Below are positions 1 through 10,579 of a stretch of 17,594 nucleotides of DNA, piece after piece. The DNA comes from Stereum hirsutum FP-91666 SS1 (taxonomy: Eukaryota; Basidiomycota; Agaricomycetes; Russulales; Stereaceae). Under the pieces are notes generated by a model. It did not search any database and had not been told where the DNA came from. It worked only from the letters and a program-made list of their open reading frames with translations. The stretch's first letter is position 1; each line of letters starts with the position of its first letter. The stretch is taken from NCBI RefSeq assembly GCF_000264905.1, contig NW_006763132.1, forward strand, positions 1,934,837 to 1,952,430, in the 5' to 3' direction. The position numbers and the translations under genes were made by a program.

Positions 1-710
1 TGGGGTAATACATCGAAAAATGGTCTAAAACAATTCTGAGTGTGCCTATTGACTTGGGCTGCTGGTGAAGCTTTCCTGATAGACCATATAAGCACTATCA
101 CTGAGTACTGATTACTGAGAGTTGTTCAAGATTGTATCAGTTGACAAAACCACTTCGGGCCACGAAGCGGCTGGGCGGAGCTTGCGCAGCCCTGGCGCGG
201 CAGTGGCCCGCCTGCATCAATATTACTTTGTAGGAGGTATGGTCAGAGTTGAAAAATACTACTAACACCTGTCGGAGACTGAGAGTATTATCCTTTGAGT
301 CACTGATCTCGCTTTCATACATGGTCTGCATTGAAGTGACTTCTTAGTTCTCTGTGTTTCTGTGGTGTAATGAGAACTCCAAGAGAACTCGCATGACTTT
401 TTCATGTACGCGTGCCATACAAATAAAACAAGAGGACGTAGGAACGGTTGACGATTTAATAGAGGACAAAGGACCAGGTCGCGCCCGGAGGGCAATCATA
501 TGGCACTTGGAGGAAGATGTTGCTTGCCGGAACGGTCTAGGCTGTCGCGTGCGTCTCATCATCAGAATATTGGCTCGACCGTCTCTTATATCTCCGGAAC
601 CTTAGGTAACCCTAGCCTACCGTACCCTATCCTACCGTAGCTGGCGTACCGATCGGGGCCTAAGTATAAGCCGCTTCCGTCTCGCAGCGTTCGTTCTTCT
701 CCACTGCGCC
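1..710. other. Left intergenic region, no gene seen
   Basis: I find no convincing exon here on either strand; the open frames are short and do not read as protein families. A 9-nt direct repeat, CCTACCGTA, occurs at 616-624 and 631-639 (15-nt spacing) in a short pyrimidine-rich patch. A small perfect hairpin, CTTCG...CGAAG, lies near 152-166. The distal promoter of the phosphoesterase gene presumably lies in the right end of this stretch. Confidence 0.5.
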
Positions 711-718
711 TATAAAAT
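711..718 (+). promoter_or_regulatory. Candidate TATA box of the Ppn2-like gene
   Basis: The sequence TATAAAAT lies 144 nt upstream of the ATG at 862. No other ATG occurs between it and 862 on the plus strand, so the first ATG of a transcript starting just downstream would be the predicted start codon. This is inferred from position and consensus only. Confidence 0.4.
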
Positions 719-861
719 ACGCCACCTTTCTTAAATAATTCGTCTCTTGAACCCTGACGACATCCTTTTATCGCAAAGCTTGTCTAGAAAAATAATCCAC
801 GAGCTTCGTAATTTTATATCGCTTTATAATCGAGGTAGACCTCAACATTCAGGAGTAGGCT

Positions 862-2708
862 ATGGCGCAGTTCAGCTGGCGAACCATCTCCTCTTTCTCG
901 GTTCTTTCGGTAGTCGTTATCTTTGTCCTGACCTCTGGAATTTGGAGCGAAATCTATGGAAGGGTGAGCGATGCTCTTAGCGGCGGGCACAAAGGTGTGT
1001 CGCGTACCCGTCGAACCATTGACACTAGTCTGATCCCTTCGCTCGCGTTCTGCAGTCCCAGATTTTGGGCAGTTCACCCAGGTGAAGACTTTAGATGCCC
1101 ATGAGCTCTCTTTAGGTGTGTTTTACGGATCTCATTGGGGAGGAATAGAGGACGTATACTGAAACGTGTGTGGTAGATAAGCCCGGACACCGAGCGGTTT
1201 TCGTTGGAGATGTGCATGGCATGTCACAATCCCTTGAGTATGTCGTCTTTCCTTCTCAATCCATATACTCTTGTCATAAGGCGTCCATCTATCTTTAGGG
1301 CGCTTCTCAATGAGATTTCATTTCATCCAAAGAAGGACAAGCTCATTCACTGTGGCGATATCTGCACTAAAGGCCCCTTCGATGGCTCCCTCGCTGTCCT
1401 CTCGTACATGTCGTCCAACAACGTAAGTGGAGTGCGCGGGAACCACGACCAAGTGATCATTGAGTGGAGGGCCTGGATGGAGTGGATTCGTGGATTATAC
1501 AGAGGACAGGGTAGAGATTGGTTGGAGATGCTGCATAAGAGGTGGGATGAGGCCGTTAGAAGACACGAGGAAGGTGGTGGGAGGGATGATGACGACGAAG
1601 ACGAAATAGACGAAAGGAAGTGGATGAAGAAGCAACGGAAGATGGCGAAGAGATGGGAGAAGAAGTTCTGGAAGAAGGTGCCGGAGAATTGGGAGATGTT
1701 CGGAGAGGACTACCAGATTGCAAGGTACTCCAGCCAACTTTGTCTCATATCGTCGAAGTGATGCTAACCTGTCATTGTTATGCAGAAAAATGACGAAGGC
1801 CGACTATGATTATCTTGTGTCCCTCCCGCTCGTCCTCCACATACCATCCGAACACACCTTCGTCGTTCACGCTGGTATCCTCCCCTACGATCCTACCCGC
1901 CCCATAACTTCTGAACGTCAACCCCTGGCTCATCCTCCGTTCATTGGTTCTGTGCACTCCCCGCCACGTTCTAGCTTCGAATTCTTCTCGGCACAGAAGA
2001 AGGAGAAGCATACACTACCGCTGCTGAGGGAGGCGCAGGAGATATCCATACTGCAAGACATCAAGAAGAATAGGGACCCTTGGGTGCTGCAGAACATGAG
2101 AAGCGTGTTGAAAGGTGGAGAAATAACAAAGTATCTCTTTCCATTTTCTTCCAAGCAAGTCCCTGGTACTAACAGTGGGCTGTCCTATATTATAGGGATT
2201 CAAACGACGGCACGCCATGGACCGAGCTTTGGAACTCAGTTATGCCTCGCTGTTCAGGTTATGATGATCTAGAGCTCTCGAAGAACCGGGACAAGAGCTT
2301 GCCTTGCCAACCCTCGACGGTGGTCTACGGTCATGCGGCATCGAGAGATTTGGATCTCAACCGATGGACGAAAGGTTTAGATACAGGCTGCGTGCGTTCC
2401 CTTTCTCTCGTCTCACTGGCTACGTCTCTCCCAAAATCCTGACGTGTCGATCGTATCCCGAATAGGTATATGGCAGACGCATGACGGTGCTCATCCTCGA
2501 TGCACCTCATAAACACCGTTCCAGTTCCACTGAGGGCCACGACGACGAGTACGAAGACATAGAGCGTGAAGATGTTCGCTTCGATGACCCGGGAACGACA
2601 TTGATGAAGACCGCATTCGGAGATAATGGCAATGCTCACATTGTCAGCGTCTCTTGTCACAAGCACCGCGAGCAGAAACCGCATAATGGGAAAGACAAAT
2701 CGCCTTGA
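862..2708 (+). CDS. PPN2: Ppn2-type calcineurin-like metallophosphoesterase (probable vacuolar endopolyphosphatase)
   Basis: Exons: 862-994, 1056-1115, 1177-1237, 1299-1724, 1786-2130, 2196-2391, 2466-2708. All six introns are GT-AG and all phases close, giving 487 aa. Residues about 9-27 are a hydrophobic segment after a short basic N-terminus, which fits a type II signal anchor. The metal-binding motifs of the calcineurin-like phosphoesterase fold are complete: GDVHG (75-79), GD (104-105), GNHD (132-135), HAG (255-257) and GHA (387-389). An acidic then basic low-complexity insert lies at about 175-215. The motif order and the VRGNHDQ and VVYGHAA contexts match fungal proteins related to yeast Ppn2 (YNL217W), a zinc-dependent vacuolar enzyme that cuts polyphosphate internally. 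The start is the first ATG after the TATA box, and exon 1 supplies the membrane anchor. The exact substrate is inferred from the family. The protein is longer than yeast Ppn2, mainly through the insert and the C-terminal tail. Confidence 0.88.
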
Positions 2709-3102
2709 GCTATCCTATTAGGAATAGAAAGCGATACAACCTAGGGGACGGAAATTTTCTTGGTCGATGATCTCTCGCAGTGGCTGGCGTGCGCAGGCGG
2801 CGCTTTGGGCGTGACTTTTTTATTGGTCACCGCAAGTTATACATAGTGTAGGATAAAGGCTTATGAAGTTTAATGTCTAGTGTACAGTAGGGTTTACAGT
2901 ACTGTAAGTACCTTCGTTCTTGTAGATGCATACATCTGGTAGCATATCGTCTTGAATAGCACTTCATTTCTCCACGGTAAAGGTTGAACGCTATACAGTT
3001 CGCGTTCATGAGAGGCGTGCCGTTGGCAGGGTGACACTCGCAAAGCGCCAAGAGGAAGTCTGGTTTATACAGAATTCAAGGGATGGAACGACGAATATAG
3101 TC
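2709..3102. other. Convergent 3' intergenic region
   Basis: This 394-nt gap separates the stop codons of two convergent genes and should hold both 3' UTRs and terminators. No open frame in it reads as protein. I see no perfect AATAAA on either coding strand; fungal poly(A) signals are often degenerate, so I do not place a cleavage site. Confidence 0.6.
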
Positions 3103-6100
3103 TTATGCTATCTGTACAACATGTCTGGCTCCTCCCTCAACGTTGACACCGAGTCTGTCAGTCCGATCGAGCAACAGAGTCGTGCTATTCCCACCATCCA
3201 CCGTAACCGTATTTTCACTTCCTCCCGTCACATAAACTGTCCCATTCGTACCAGCTGGACCGTCAACCTCGACCGTCATGACTCCATCCGATATCGTCCA
3301 GTTCACGGACAAGGTCCCGAAGGGTGTGGACACTCGTCCCTCCGCTGATGTCGTATTCAACGGTTGAGGCGCGACAATCCACGTCTCGAACCCTGGCGAC
3401 GTAGGTTGCACACCGAGAACGAAACGCGAGAAGAGAGCCGTGGGTGCTGAAGACCAGCCATGACACAGGGAGGTGTAGGCATCAAGGCCTGGCCCTCCTT
3501 CGGGGGACATTACCTCCCAGAACGTTCCTAAAGCAAGGCTGTGAGTAACAAGCTCTGACAAGGAAAAATCAAGGACGTACCGGTGTAGTTCTCGCGTGAG
3601 GTGTCTACCATAGTACCGAATGTCTTTTCAAGGATATATAACACATCTTGGTCACGCATATCCGACACGAGGAGCGCCTGAAGCCGAGGATACGTCAATG
3701 ATGTCTATGCAAGGATGAACATCATAACTAACCTCAAGATGAAAACCGGTTATGAAAGGGCTGATGTTCGCCCGTGATCCAGCGTCTGCTGAGAAGGCGA
3801 GCATGCCATAGTCGGTTTTGAGGTTCTCGCTCATAGCGGTCAGAGTCGCCTGGTACACGCAGTTAGTGTAAGTCCCTCAACAAGGATCAAATTAACACAA
3901 ACCTCTGTGCGATTCTCAGCATCAGCCACTCCTGCGATTATGGCCCACGAATTTGCATCTTGCGCCACACCAGGTACAATGTCCGTGTTCACATAGAATC
4001 CGCCTGTGGCGTTCCACAAATTGGAGTTGATAGCGTCGCGGATGGCAATTGACGCGTTCGCATAAGTTGCGGCGAGAGAAGTGAGGTTAAAAGCGGCAGC
4101 CATAGTAGAAGTTTGATTGAAGGCGAGGACGGCTTGCGCGTTCAGTCTGTGTATTCAAGGTGATGAGTCGAGCGAAGAGGATAAACATTATCCAAAGGTC
4201 GTTACTTACTTAGTACCTGCACCATAGCGTGGACCGTCGTACCAATCCCAGTCACTACCCAGTTTTGAGTTCGACTGAGGGTGAATGTCAGTCCAGGTCG
4301 CCACGAACTTGAATACTACGACGACGCAAGCATAACTCACCGTATCGATCCTGATCAGACTGTCATTCGTCCCCACTAAGCCTAGCAGACGATCTGTCTG
4401 GGCTTGGATATTACTCCAGAACTCCCCGATGAACGAGATATTCCCCGTGTACATATACGTGTCATAGAATGCCTGAATCCCGAAGATTTCATATGGCAAG
4501 GAGTAGAAAAACGCGGAGGGTTTGACTGGATAGGAGTCACCGAAAGGAGTAATAGGTGGTACGTCCGATGCTAGAGCCCCCGTATCACTTTGCCAGGACA
4601 AAACAAGAGCTAGGGACCCTGTGACGTATTTAGCTTCGGCGGTCGAGTAGAAAAGCGACGGTGCTGTAATCTAAAAAGGTGTACAAATGTGAGTATGCGT
4701 GATTAGAATAACTGCAAGTGAGTTCAGACGAACAGCAACGTCACCGATCCAAACTATTCTATCTCTTCTGGCCCCGTCAAGTATAGAATCTACCAGGTTA
4801 CGCTGGACCTTGAAATCTGCCAACGCAGTCTCGTTCTTCAGTTCTGACTCGTATAAAAGCGTCCCGTTGAGCGTATCCGTAACTCGGACGGCGGTGAACA
4901 CGCCTTCGGCGTCGAACGCGCCCCCGAACCCAAAGCTTCCGGGTACGACCATGGTCGAGACGTTTGTTTCGGGTACGGTGTAGTTCAAGATAGAAACACC
5001 ATCAACAAGGACGCCAAATGTGGTATTGAACATGACTGTGCTGTATTGGTGGAAGTCGCCGTCGAAGAGCGTAACGTTGGGTAAAACCGTGGCGGCAAGA
5101 GGGTAGCTATAGAGGCCCGAAAAATCGGGCACAGAGTCAGCCACGGGGCCATAACCATAGAATAGCCCGATGTGTGTTTGGTTGAGCTGACTCGGGAAAT
5201 ATTCAGTATATCACAGTAAACAGGCACTGGTAGCACCTACTTGAAACTGCAAGCCAAGGCTCCCGGACTCCAGGACCTGCCACCCAATCCCACCACCGGT
5301 GATCTTCGCTTGGAACTCAAGCGTGTAATTGGACCACAGCGTGCCGTACAGGTTGTAAGATGCGTGTTGCGGCGGGATCAAGGCTCCATCATCTTGAAGC
5401 TTCGGATACCGTCAGAGAGTGGCAAGTTAGGAAAGAAAATGTAGCACAACGTACTATCCAATTCGGAGGGACGGACCCGGCTGGATCGCTGACCAACTAC
5501 ACGCAAAAAGTGAGACCTAACTATAAGGATATTCCAGGCGGGACTCACCTGAACCGTTCTCGCACCCGCCTCCCATATATCGGTAAAGAGGTCATTGCTG
5601 GACTTGAATCCACCCGGAAGGGAGTCAACGGGGGTGATGTCGGTTATTGACAGAAAACCGACGGCGGAAAAGGAGACATTTCCATCGGTAAGGAGCCAGA
5701 TGCGCTGCCATCGTTGCGAGCCTTGGAGGTAGTAGTCTTGGACAGTGTTATTGCTGGTCGCGGCAAGATTGTATGTGGTTGTTCGGTTATTCTGCACGAC
5801 ATGGAGCATAAGTGGTAATCATGACTTCAAAACAAATTCTATGCTCACACTGTAGCCATTTGAATAGTCGACGAAGTCATCCCCTTCCGCAGACCATATG
5901 CCGCCAAAACCTGGGCGGCACGACAACACGTATCAGCATCATGTTGTAGGATCTCCTAAACACCAAGACATACCTTCGCTATATGTCGCAGCCATCTGCA
6001 CGCCTTCGCCCTCTACACTGGCTAACCAGAAAGTAGGGAATCCACCGACATTGACGCCATAGTCGAGGACAATCTGTGCCCCTTTCCCGCTCAGAGTCGT

Positions 6101-6250
6101 CACAGAGGTGTTCGGAGCCAGCAGGGCATCAGCGTTCGATACCGACCCAGTCGTTGCGTTGATAGCTTTTGGGACGACATAAACTGACTGAGCGCCCACG
6201 GCCCGGACAGAAAGAAAGAAAGCCAACGAGATCGCAGACGCTACCGCCAT
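3103..6250 (-). CDS. Secreted GH78-type alpha-L-rhamnosidase-like glycosidase
   Basis: Exons on the minus strand: 6250-5974, 5910-5849, 5791-5549, 5496-5455, 5399-5241, 5186-4734, 4670-4341, 4274-4210, 4146-3903, 3849-3733, 3677-3581, 3527-3103. Eleven GT-AG introns of 52-66 nt close in phase to 837 aa. The start ATG at 6250 opens a clear signal peptide (MAVASAISLAFFLSVRAVGAQ), and there are many N-x-T/S sites, so the protein is probably secreted and glycosylated. Residues about 215-385 look like a concanavalin/LamG-type beta-sandwich. The (alpha/alpha)6 catalytic barrel follows, with RRDRIVWIGDVA (401-412), SDWDWYDGPRYG (529-540) and GTFWEVMSPEGG (697-708), and then a C-terminal beta-sandwich. 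Family members release alpha-L-rhamnose by inversion, with the WE glutamate (E701) as likely base. The other motif has Asp (D403) where well-studied enzymes have Glu. The actual sugar specificity is not provable here. One donor, GTTCGT at 4733, is unusual. Confidence 0.85.
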
Positions 6251-7407
6251 GGTGAGACTCCCCGTTCTGCGACTTTTCAGGTGCGGAAACAAGGCGAGAA
6301 AATGGAAGGCACAACGTAAAAGTAGACCGGGAACGTTGAGGCATATTTATGCAACTAGCAATGTCGTCGGTGCCTATGCGATGTTCCTCTGTAGCCTGCT
6401 GATCGCTGCTGTATTATTTTAGCCATTTCCACTGAGAGCGAAGTGCTGAAACCAGAATCAGGCTCGAAGGGCTCGAGGACAGAGCATATGAGGGCGTTTG
6501 TCGTTGATGACGTCGTACGTCATGTTTTCTGCCAATCCGGGGCTGGTGACTGATCTGCTGCCAGCTGCTGCCTGCTAAATTTAATAAGATCATAACATGC
6601 TATAGAAAGGCAGATGATATAAGGGCCGGTGGCAGTTGTGATACCAAGGCGTATACATCACCTGGCCACTGTGCGACAAAGCCTTCGGCTTAGCCGACCA
6701 CCCATTCTTTAACATTCGTCCGCGAAGTTAGCAGAAGCTTTCAGTGGGTACTATGGATGAACGTACCGGCATTTTCAGTTCCGCCGTGATCGATAGACGC
6801 GTCGGCTGACCTCCAGAGAATACCTATTTGATTATTTTGTGAAATACATCGTGAATGGTATGCCAGATACTTTGGGCACAGTTCGAAACTTACACGCCGT
6901 ATCACGAAGGTTCAGTTATTGAGGGTGCCTGCTATACGTGTAGTCTTGCAATAACGTCGAGGCCTTAATCGTGTCGGTGACCGACCTTCAAGCTTCGACA
7001 GTCAATGCAAAGTCAAAGACTTTGACTCTGACTAGATCTTCACTGGGCCAGTCGAGCCACATGAAAATAGGCATACTACCAAAGAGAGTCGCGGCCGGAT
7101 CAACACCGTGCACGCTGATGTGACTTGGTAATGTGTGGGTGGCACTTCTTGTTCTGAAGACAGCACAAGATCGTAAGTGCAAATGGGTTGTTCTGTAGAG
7201 CTCATGCACAGAATGGATTGAAGAACCTGACCCGAGCTCCGACTGGATCCGACCGGGGTCTGACCGGGTCAGCCACCAACACCAGCGCCACAGAGGTGAG
7301 AGTTCGGTCTGCTACAGAACTAGGGACCTAAATTTTTTGGGGATACACTGACCCCGTGCTGAAACATCGAAACAGTACGCACTAGAAATACAACAATGAC
7401 GTGACGG
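6251..7407. other. Intergenic: GH78 promoter side and CTU2 3' side
   Basis: This 1.16-kb region lies upstream of the glycosidase start and downstream of the CTU2 stop, both on the minus strand. I see no exon of a recognisable protein. The longest open frame (minus, 7209-6988, 73 codons) does not read like a known family. On the glycosidase strand there are matches to the loose fungal carbon-repressor consensus SYGGRG, for example CTGGAG near 6811-6816, but that motif is common by chance. Confidence 0.5.
6344..6350 (-). promoter_or_regulatory. TATA-like element of the glycosidase gene
   Basis: On the minus strand the sequence reads ATAAATA, about 94 nt upstream of the start ATG at 6250. Distance and composition fit a fungal core promoter. 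It is a consensus match only. Confidence 0.3.
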
Positions 7408-9348
7408 TCATGCCTCCTCTAACAGAAACTCGCCAATGACCCCCTTCAACTTGTCCTCGTCCATCTTCTTCCGTTCCCATAACTCCTCGTCTAGTGCTCC
7501 ACTCGACTCAATGGCGTTCAAGCCGAGTTGACCATCGTTGAGTTGACCTGGACCGGTGCTATGGCAAAGATTTGATGCGACCCAGACCGGAAGAGGAACA
7601 GCTGCCGATGGTGGTTGGCTACCAGTCGGTGTAGAGGTTCCTGTCTTCGTCGCCGATACGACCGAACGAGGGCTTTTGCTTGTAAGAGTCGTATGGCAAG
7701 AATAACAGAGGCGTGGGGTGAGAGTTTGTTGACGGGCTGCCGAGGGTGTATTCTCAGCGGTAATTGACCTGATAGATATTCGGGCCTTCCAGTCCTGGAC
7801 GGTTCGTTGGGCGGGCCTTCGAACGGAGGGGATTAATTAGCTTACGCACAAAGGAAAATCTGAGGAAGATAACATACCTCTCACACAGCGCGCAATTTTC
7901 ACCCTGTTCGTCCTTGGGTGCGAGTTTACCACACGTCCGCGCAATAGTCGAGACGGTGGATGGAAAGTCTTTTTCTAGGCCGACAATGAAGTCTAGCATG
8001 ACGGTAGACATACTGGATCAGTACCAAACTGCATAGCCAGAGTGTAATGCCGTACCTTTGGTTAATCCGCCAACCGTTTGCCTAATACCGGGTAGTTTCT
8101 CTTTTCCAACTACTGGGAGCTCGTTCCACCATGCCCAGGCTGCGCACTCCTTCATCCCAATCTCTCGCAACGGTCGTACGACCCGGACCTCCCCTTTCCA
8201 TTCCTTCTTCCTCTTTTTTCCCATCTCCGACGGCGCAGATGTGGCGGGAAGCTGAGTTTTTGGAAGACTCCACTCTTCGTACGACTCCTGCGGCACGACG
8301 AAACCTCCGCCTTGGGAAATTGATGATATGAGAGCAATAGACAGCGATGTGAGGGATGTGCCGAGAACGAGATGTGAAGATCCGGTCGATTTGGCGGTAT
8401 AACACAGGAGGACGCGAACGAGGGTAGATATAGATGTCGGGATAGCGGTCTGAGTGGGCAGCGAGCGAAGATAGGTCTGCAGGGATGACAGGGGTGAAGG
8501 GGGAGATCCTGAAGAAGATGACGAAAGTGGAAGATCTATGTGCGTAGAGAATGAGACATTGGGCTAGGAGCTTTCCAGTAGTAAGCGCACCTTCGTTCGT
8601 GAGATCCACAGACAGACTGGCAGGCATTTGAGCACCGGTTGTTTTCAGCCACCAAGCAGGATCGAAAGCATCTTGGACTCGTAACGCGATGAACTCAAAG
8701 CCCTCATATCGTTCGACTGAACTTCGAACCATCTCTGTTCTGTCTTCCATCTGCAATCGCAATCACGTTGAGGTCGTATCGCATAGCTACAAGGAGAGTG
8801 ACTCACTCCAGAAAACGCATCACAAAGCTCTACATAGCATACTCGAATCTTCTTCCACACCTTATCCTTTCTCGGATGCGATTTTCCTCCATAGTCATCC
8901 GTCGTACCCCGAGGAGCAAGGTAGGTTCTGTGTACGAGATCGAGTAGGACGGTGGAGCCCAGACCACCGGAAATGCCGACGAGGAGGTCTCCAGCAGGTT
9001 TGAGAGCCGAACGGCGAGGACCATCGGCTTGCAGATTTATATGTGGTTCGAGTGTCTTTCTGAACTTGGCAGAGATTAGAGGCTGAAAGCAGTTCCTATG
9101 GGGCGTTCCAAAGTGAGAAGAGTAATGCAAGGTCAGCTTGGTGAGGAATAAGACACACACTTGCAGTAAACAGCATGTCGAATAACGATGCTTCCTCCTG
9201 CGTCTTTGCATTTGATGCAATTTTTTCCCCTATCATACTTCGGTTTCCCTTAAACTATCATTAGTTTATGAGGTAGAAGATGATTAGGCAGAGACATACG
9301 AGGCATAAGTGTCTCCGCTGGATCGGCATCCGGATTTCCGCAAGACAT
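7408..9348 (-). CDS. CTU2: Cytoplasmic tRNA 2-thiolation protein 2 (Ctu2/Ncs2)
   Basis: Exons on the minus strand: 9348-9300, 9248-9161, 9095-8807, 8750-8591, 8535-8056, 7992-7878, 7816-7408. Six GT-AG introns of 51-65 nt close in phase to 529 aa. The N-terminus MSCGNPDADPAETLMP is typical of the family. Zinc-type cysteines are C27/C30 and C45/C48, followed by AKFRKTLEPHI. The degenerate PP-loop SGGLGST is at 88-94, followed by VLLDLVH, and later KECAAWAWW. C-terminal CALC (389-392) and CYSCH (431-435) pairs precede a final EFLLEEA. Ctu2 works with the catalytic partner Ctu1/Ncs6 to place sulfur (from Urm1) on wobble uridine 34 of Lys, Glu and Gln tRNAs in the cytosol. The length and motif set are those of a full protein, and no lesion is seen. 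The ATG at 9348 is supported by the conserved N-terminal peptide. Confidence 0.93.
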
Positions 9349-9386
9349 GGTGAAGCGAGAGCTCTGGCAATTATCCGACTGAAATG

Positions 9387-9397
9387 ATTTATTTTAT
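9387..9397 (-). promoter_or_regulatory. AT-rich TATA-like element upstream of CTU2
   Basis: The minus strand reads ATAAAATAAAT about 40-50 nt upstream of the CTU2 ATG. It is the most TATA-like stretch in the proximal promoter. Many fungal housekeeping genes lack a true TATA box, so this is tentative. Confidence 0.25.
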
Positions 9398-9640
9398 GAG
9401 GGTGCAGTGCAGGCTATCTCATATGTATGTACTGGGTGGTAAGAAAGGTGGTGGCGAGGTGGTGGTTTGAGACCGTGAGAAAGGAAGGTGCATAAGTTGT
9501 CACAGAGATGACTACATCGGCCAAATTGCAAGGCTCGCACGAGCGCACGCGAGAGGCCGAAAGGGCTAGTAAGAGCCCAAATGGGCCTCCGGACGCCACT
9601 TTTCTGCGAGACCCTTGTATCTCTGGTGACGTTAGTGAAT

Positions 9641-9688
9641 TCTCGCGAGAGTGGGCTGCTCTCGCGAGAGTGGGCTGCTCTCGCGAGA
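9641..9688. repeat. Three TCTCGCGAGA palindromes in a 19-bp tandem repeat
   Basis: The 10-bp perfect palindrome TCTCGCGAGA occurs at 9641-9650, 9660-9669 and 9679-9688. The first two are each followed by GTGGGCTGC, so the array is two full 19-bp units plus a partial third, with no mismatch. It lies about 290-340 bp upstream of the CTU2 start, in a plausible distal promoter position. In vertebrates the same palindrome is a known promoter element bound by BANP; a fungal role is only a suggestion. Confidence 0.9.
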
Positions 9689-10368
9689 ATAGGGACATCG
9701 TGCCAGAGATTCTGCTTGCCGCTGTATCGAGTGAATTCGGGCTTGTATTCCAGGCACGCACGGGGGTTTTTTTTGGGAAAAAAAGAATATAATATTATCT
9801 CAAAAGCAACCCGATAAATACATGAGTGCAGTGTGCATGCAGGAGCCACAATAAATCTCCATCCCGTGTAATGCAAACACCCTGAGCACCGGCAACCCCA
9901 GCGAGATACCTCTGGGGGTCTGTAGAAGTGGGCCGCCCTCGAAATATCGATATATGCTATGAAATTTAAATGATAAGCGGCCCGAAGGCGATAATGCCAT
10001 TGTGCGGGCGTACCTTTCACACCGCTATAGGCATAGAGTGATCTGCGAGAGAATAAGTCAGCATGGAAATGGATGTGCTATAGAAAACATGCGACACACC
10101 TCGTGTGGCCTCGCAGACCCTGGATGGATGACAGAAGACGATAGAAAAATGAGAAAGGGTACCGATACCGATTTCTGTATAACAGCTGCTTGTAATCGGA
10201 GGCGAGACGACTGTGGAACACGTACGGTATGATGATGTCATTCAAGAACTCCATATACAACAATAGAACGACAGATGTCGTCGCTGCTCCTGGTGTATAG
10301 CGACCGGCGTACGAAAGGCAAGGCGGCATAAGAGCGAAGGTGGAGACTAAAGGGACCGAGGCGTAAAC
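9689..10368. other. Intergenic region, no confident gene
   Basis: Open frames exist on the minus strand, and some segments could be joined through GT-AG pairs, for example CACGAG|GTGTGT...CTCGCAG near 10100-10043. The resulting peptides match no family I know and no start is evident. A T8-GGG-A7 stretch near 9766-9783 can fold as a small hairpin. I leave the region unannotated apart from these notes. Confidence 0.4.
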
Positions 10369-10521
10369 GGAGGAGAGAGAGAGGAGGAAGGGAGGGCGAG
10401 GGCGAGAGGGTAGAGAGAGAGAGAGAGGAGGGCGAGAGAGGGAAGGGAGGGGGGGATGGGGGAGAGGATGAGGTGAGGGAGCAAGGAGGGCGGGGAGGGG
10501 AGGGGACGAGAGAAGGAAAGG
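10369..10521 (+). repeat. Polypurine (GA/G-rich) low-complexity tract
   Basis: About 150 nt are almost entirely purines on the plus strand, with GAGAGAGA runs and GGGAGGG blocks. Such tracts can form triplex (H-DNA) structures. The complementary strand yields long Ser/Pro/Leu-rich open frames that are composition artefacts. Confidence 0.85.
10488..10505 (+). other. Canonical G-quadruplex motif
   Basis: GGGCGGGGAGGGGAGGGG has four G-runs with one-base loops, the most stable class of predicted G-quadruplex. A second candidate lies at 10445-10462 (GGG-A-G7-AT-G5). Both sit within the polypurine tract. Confidence 0.8.
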
Positions 10522-10579
10522 CCGCGACTTTATGTACGTCGCTCGAGCACAGGGGCGCACGGACCATGTTGTCGTCGGT

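Noticed and set aside
601..660. Interstitial telomere-like repeat (AACCCTAG, ACCCTAT)
   Set aside because: The units are irregular and dominated by CCTACCGTA rather than CCCTAA; too short to support.
1141..1176. Frameshift and stop in the Ppn2-like gene before GDVHG
   Set aside because: The apparent lesions fall inside a GT-AG intron (1116-1176) whose removal joins LSL-DKPGHRAVFVGD in phase.
6129..6344. Longer N-terminus for the glycosidase, upstream of the ATG at 6250
   Set aside because: The extended frame has no ATG (it begins at a TTG), and the ATG at 6250 already opens an ideal signal peptide.
9394..10020. 208-codon minus-strand open frame upstream of CTU2
   Set aside because: It runs through the TCTCGCGAGA array and a homopolymer, gives repetitive Ser/Arg text, and matches no family.
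10078..10567. Minus-strand open frames rich in Ser, Pro and Leu
   Set aside because: They are produced by the polypyrimidine complement of the purine tract. The segment beyond it (FLNDIIIPYVFHSR) has no recognisable family.
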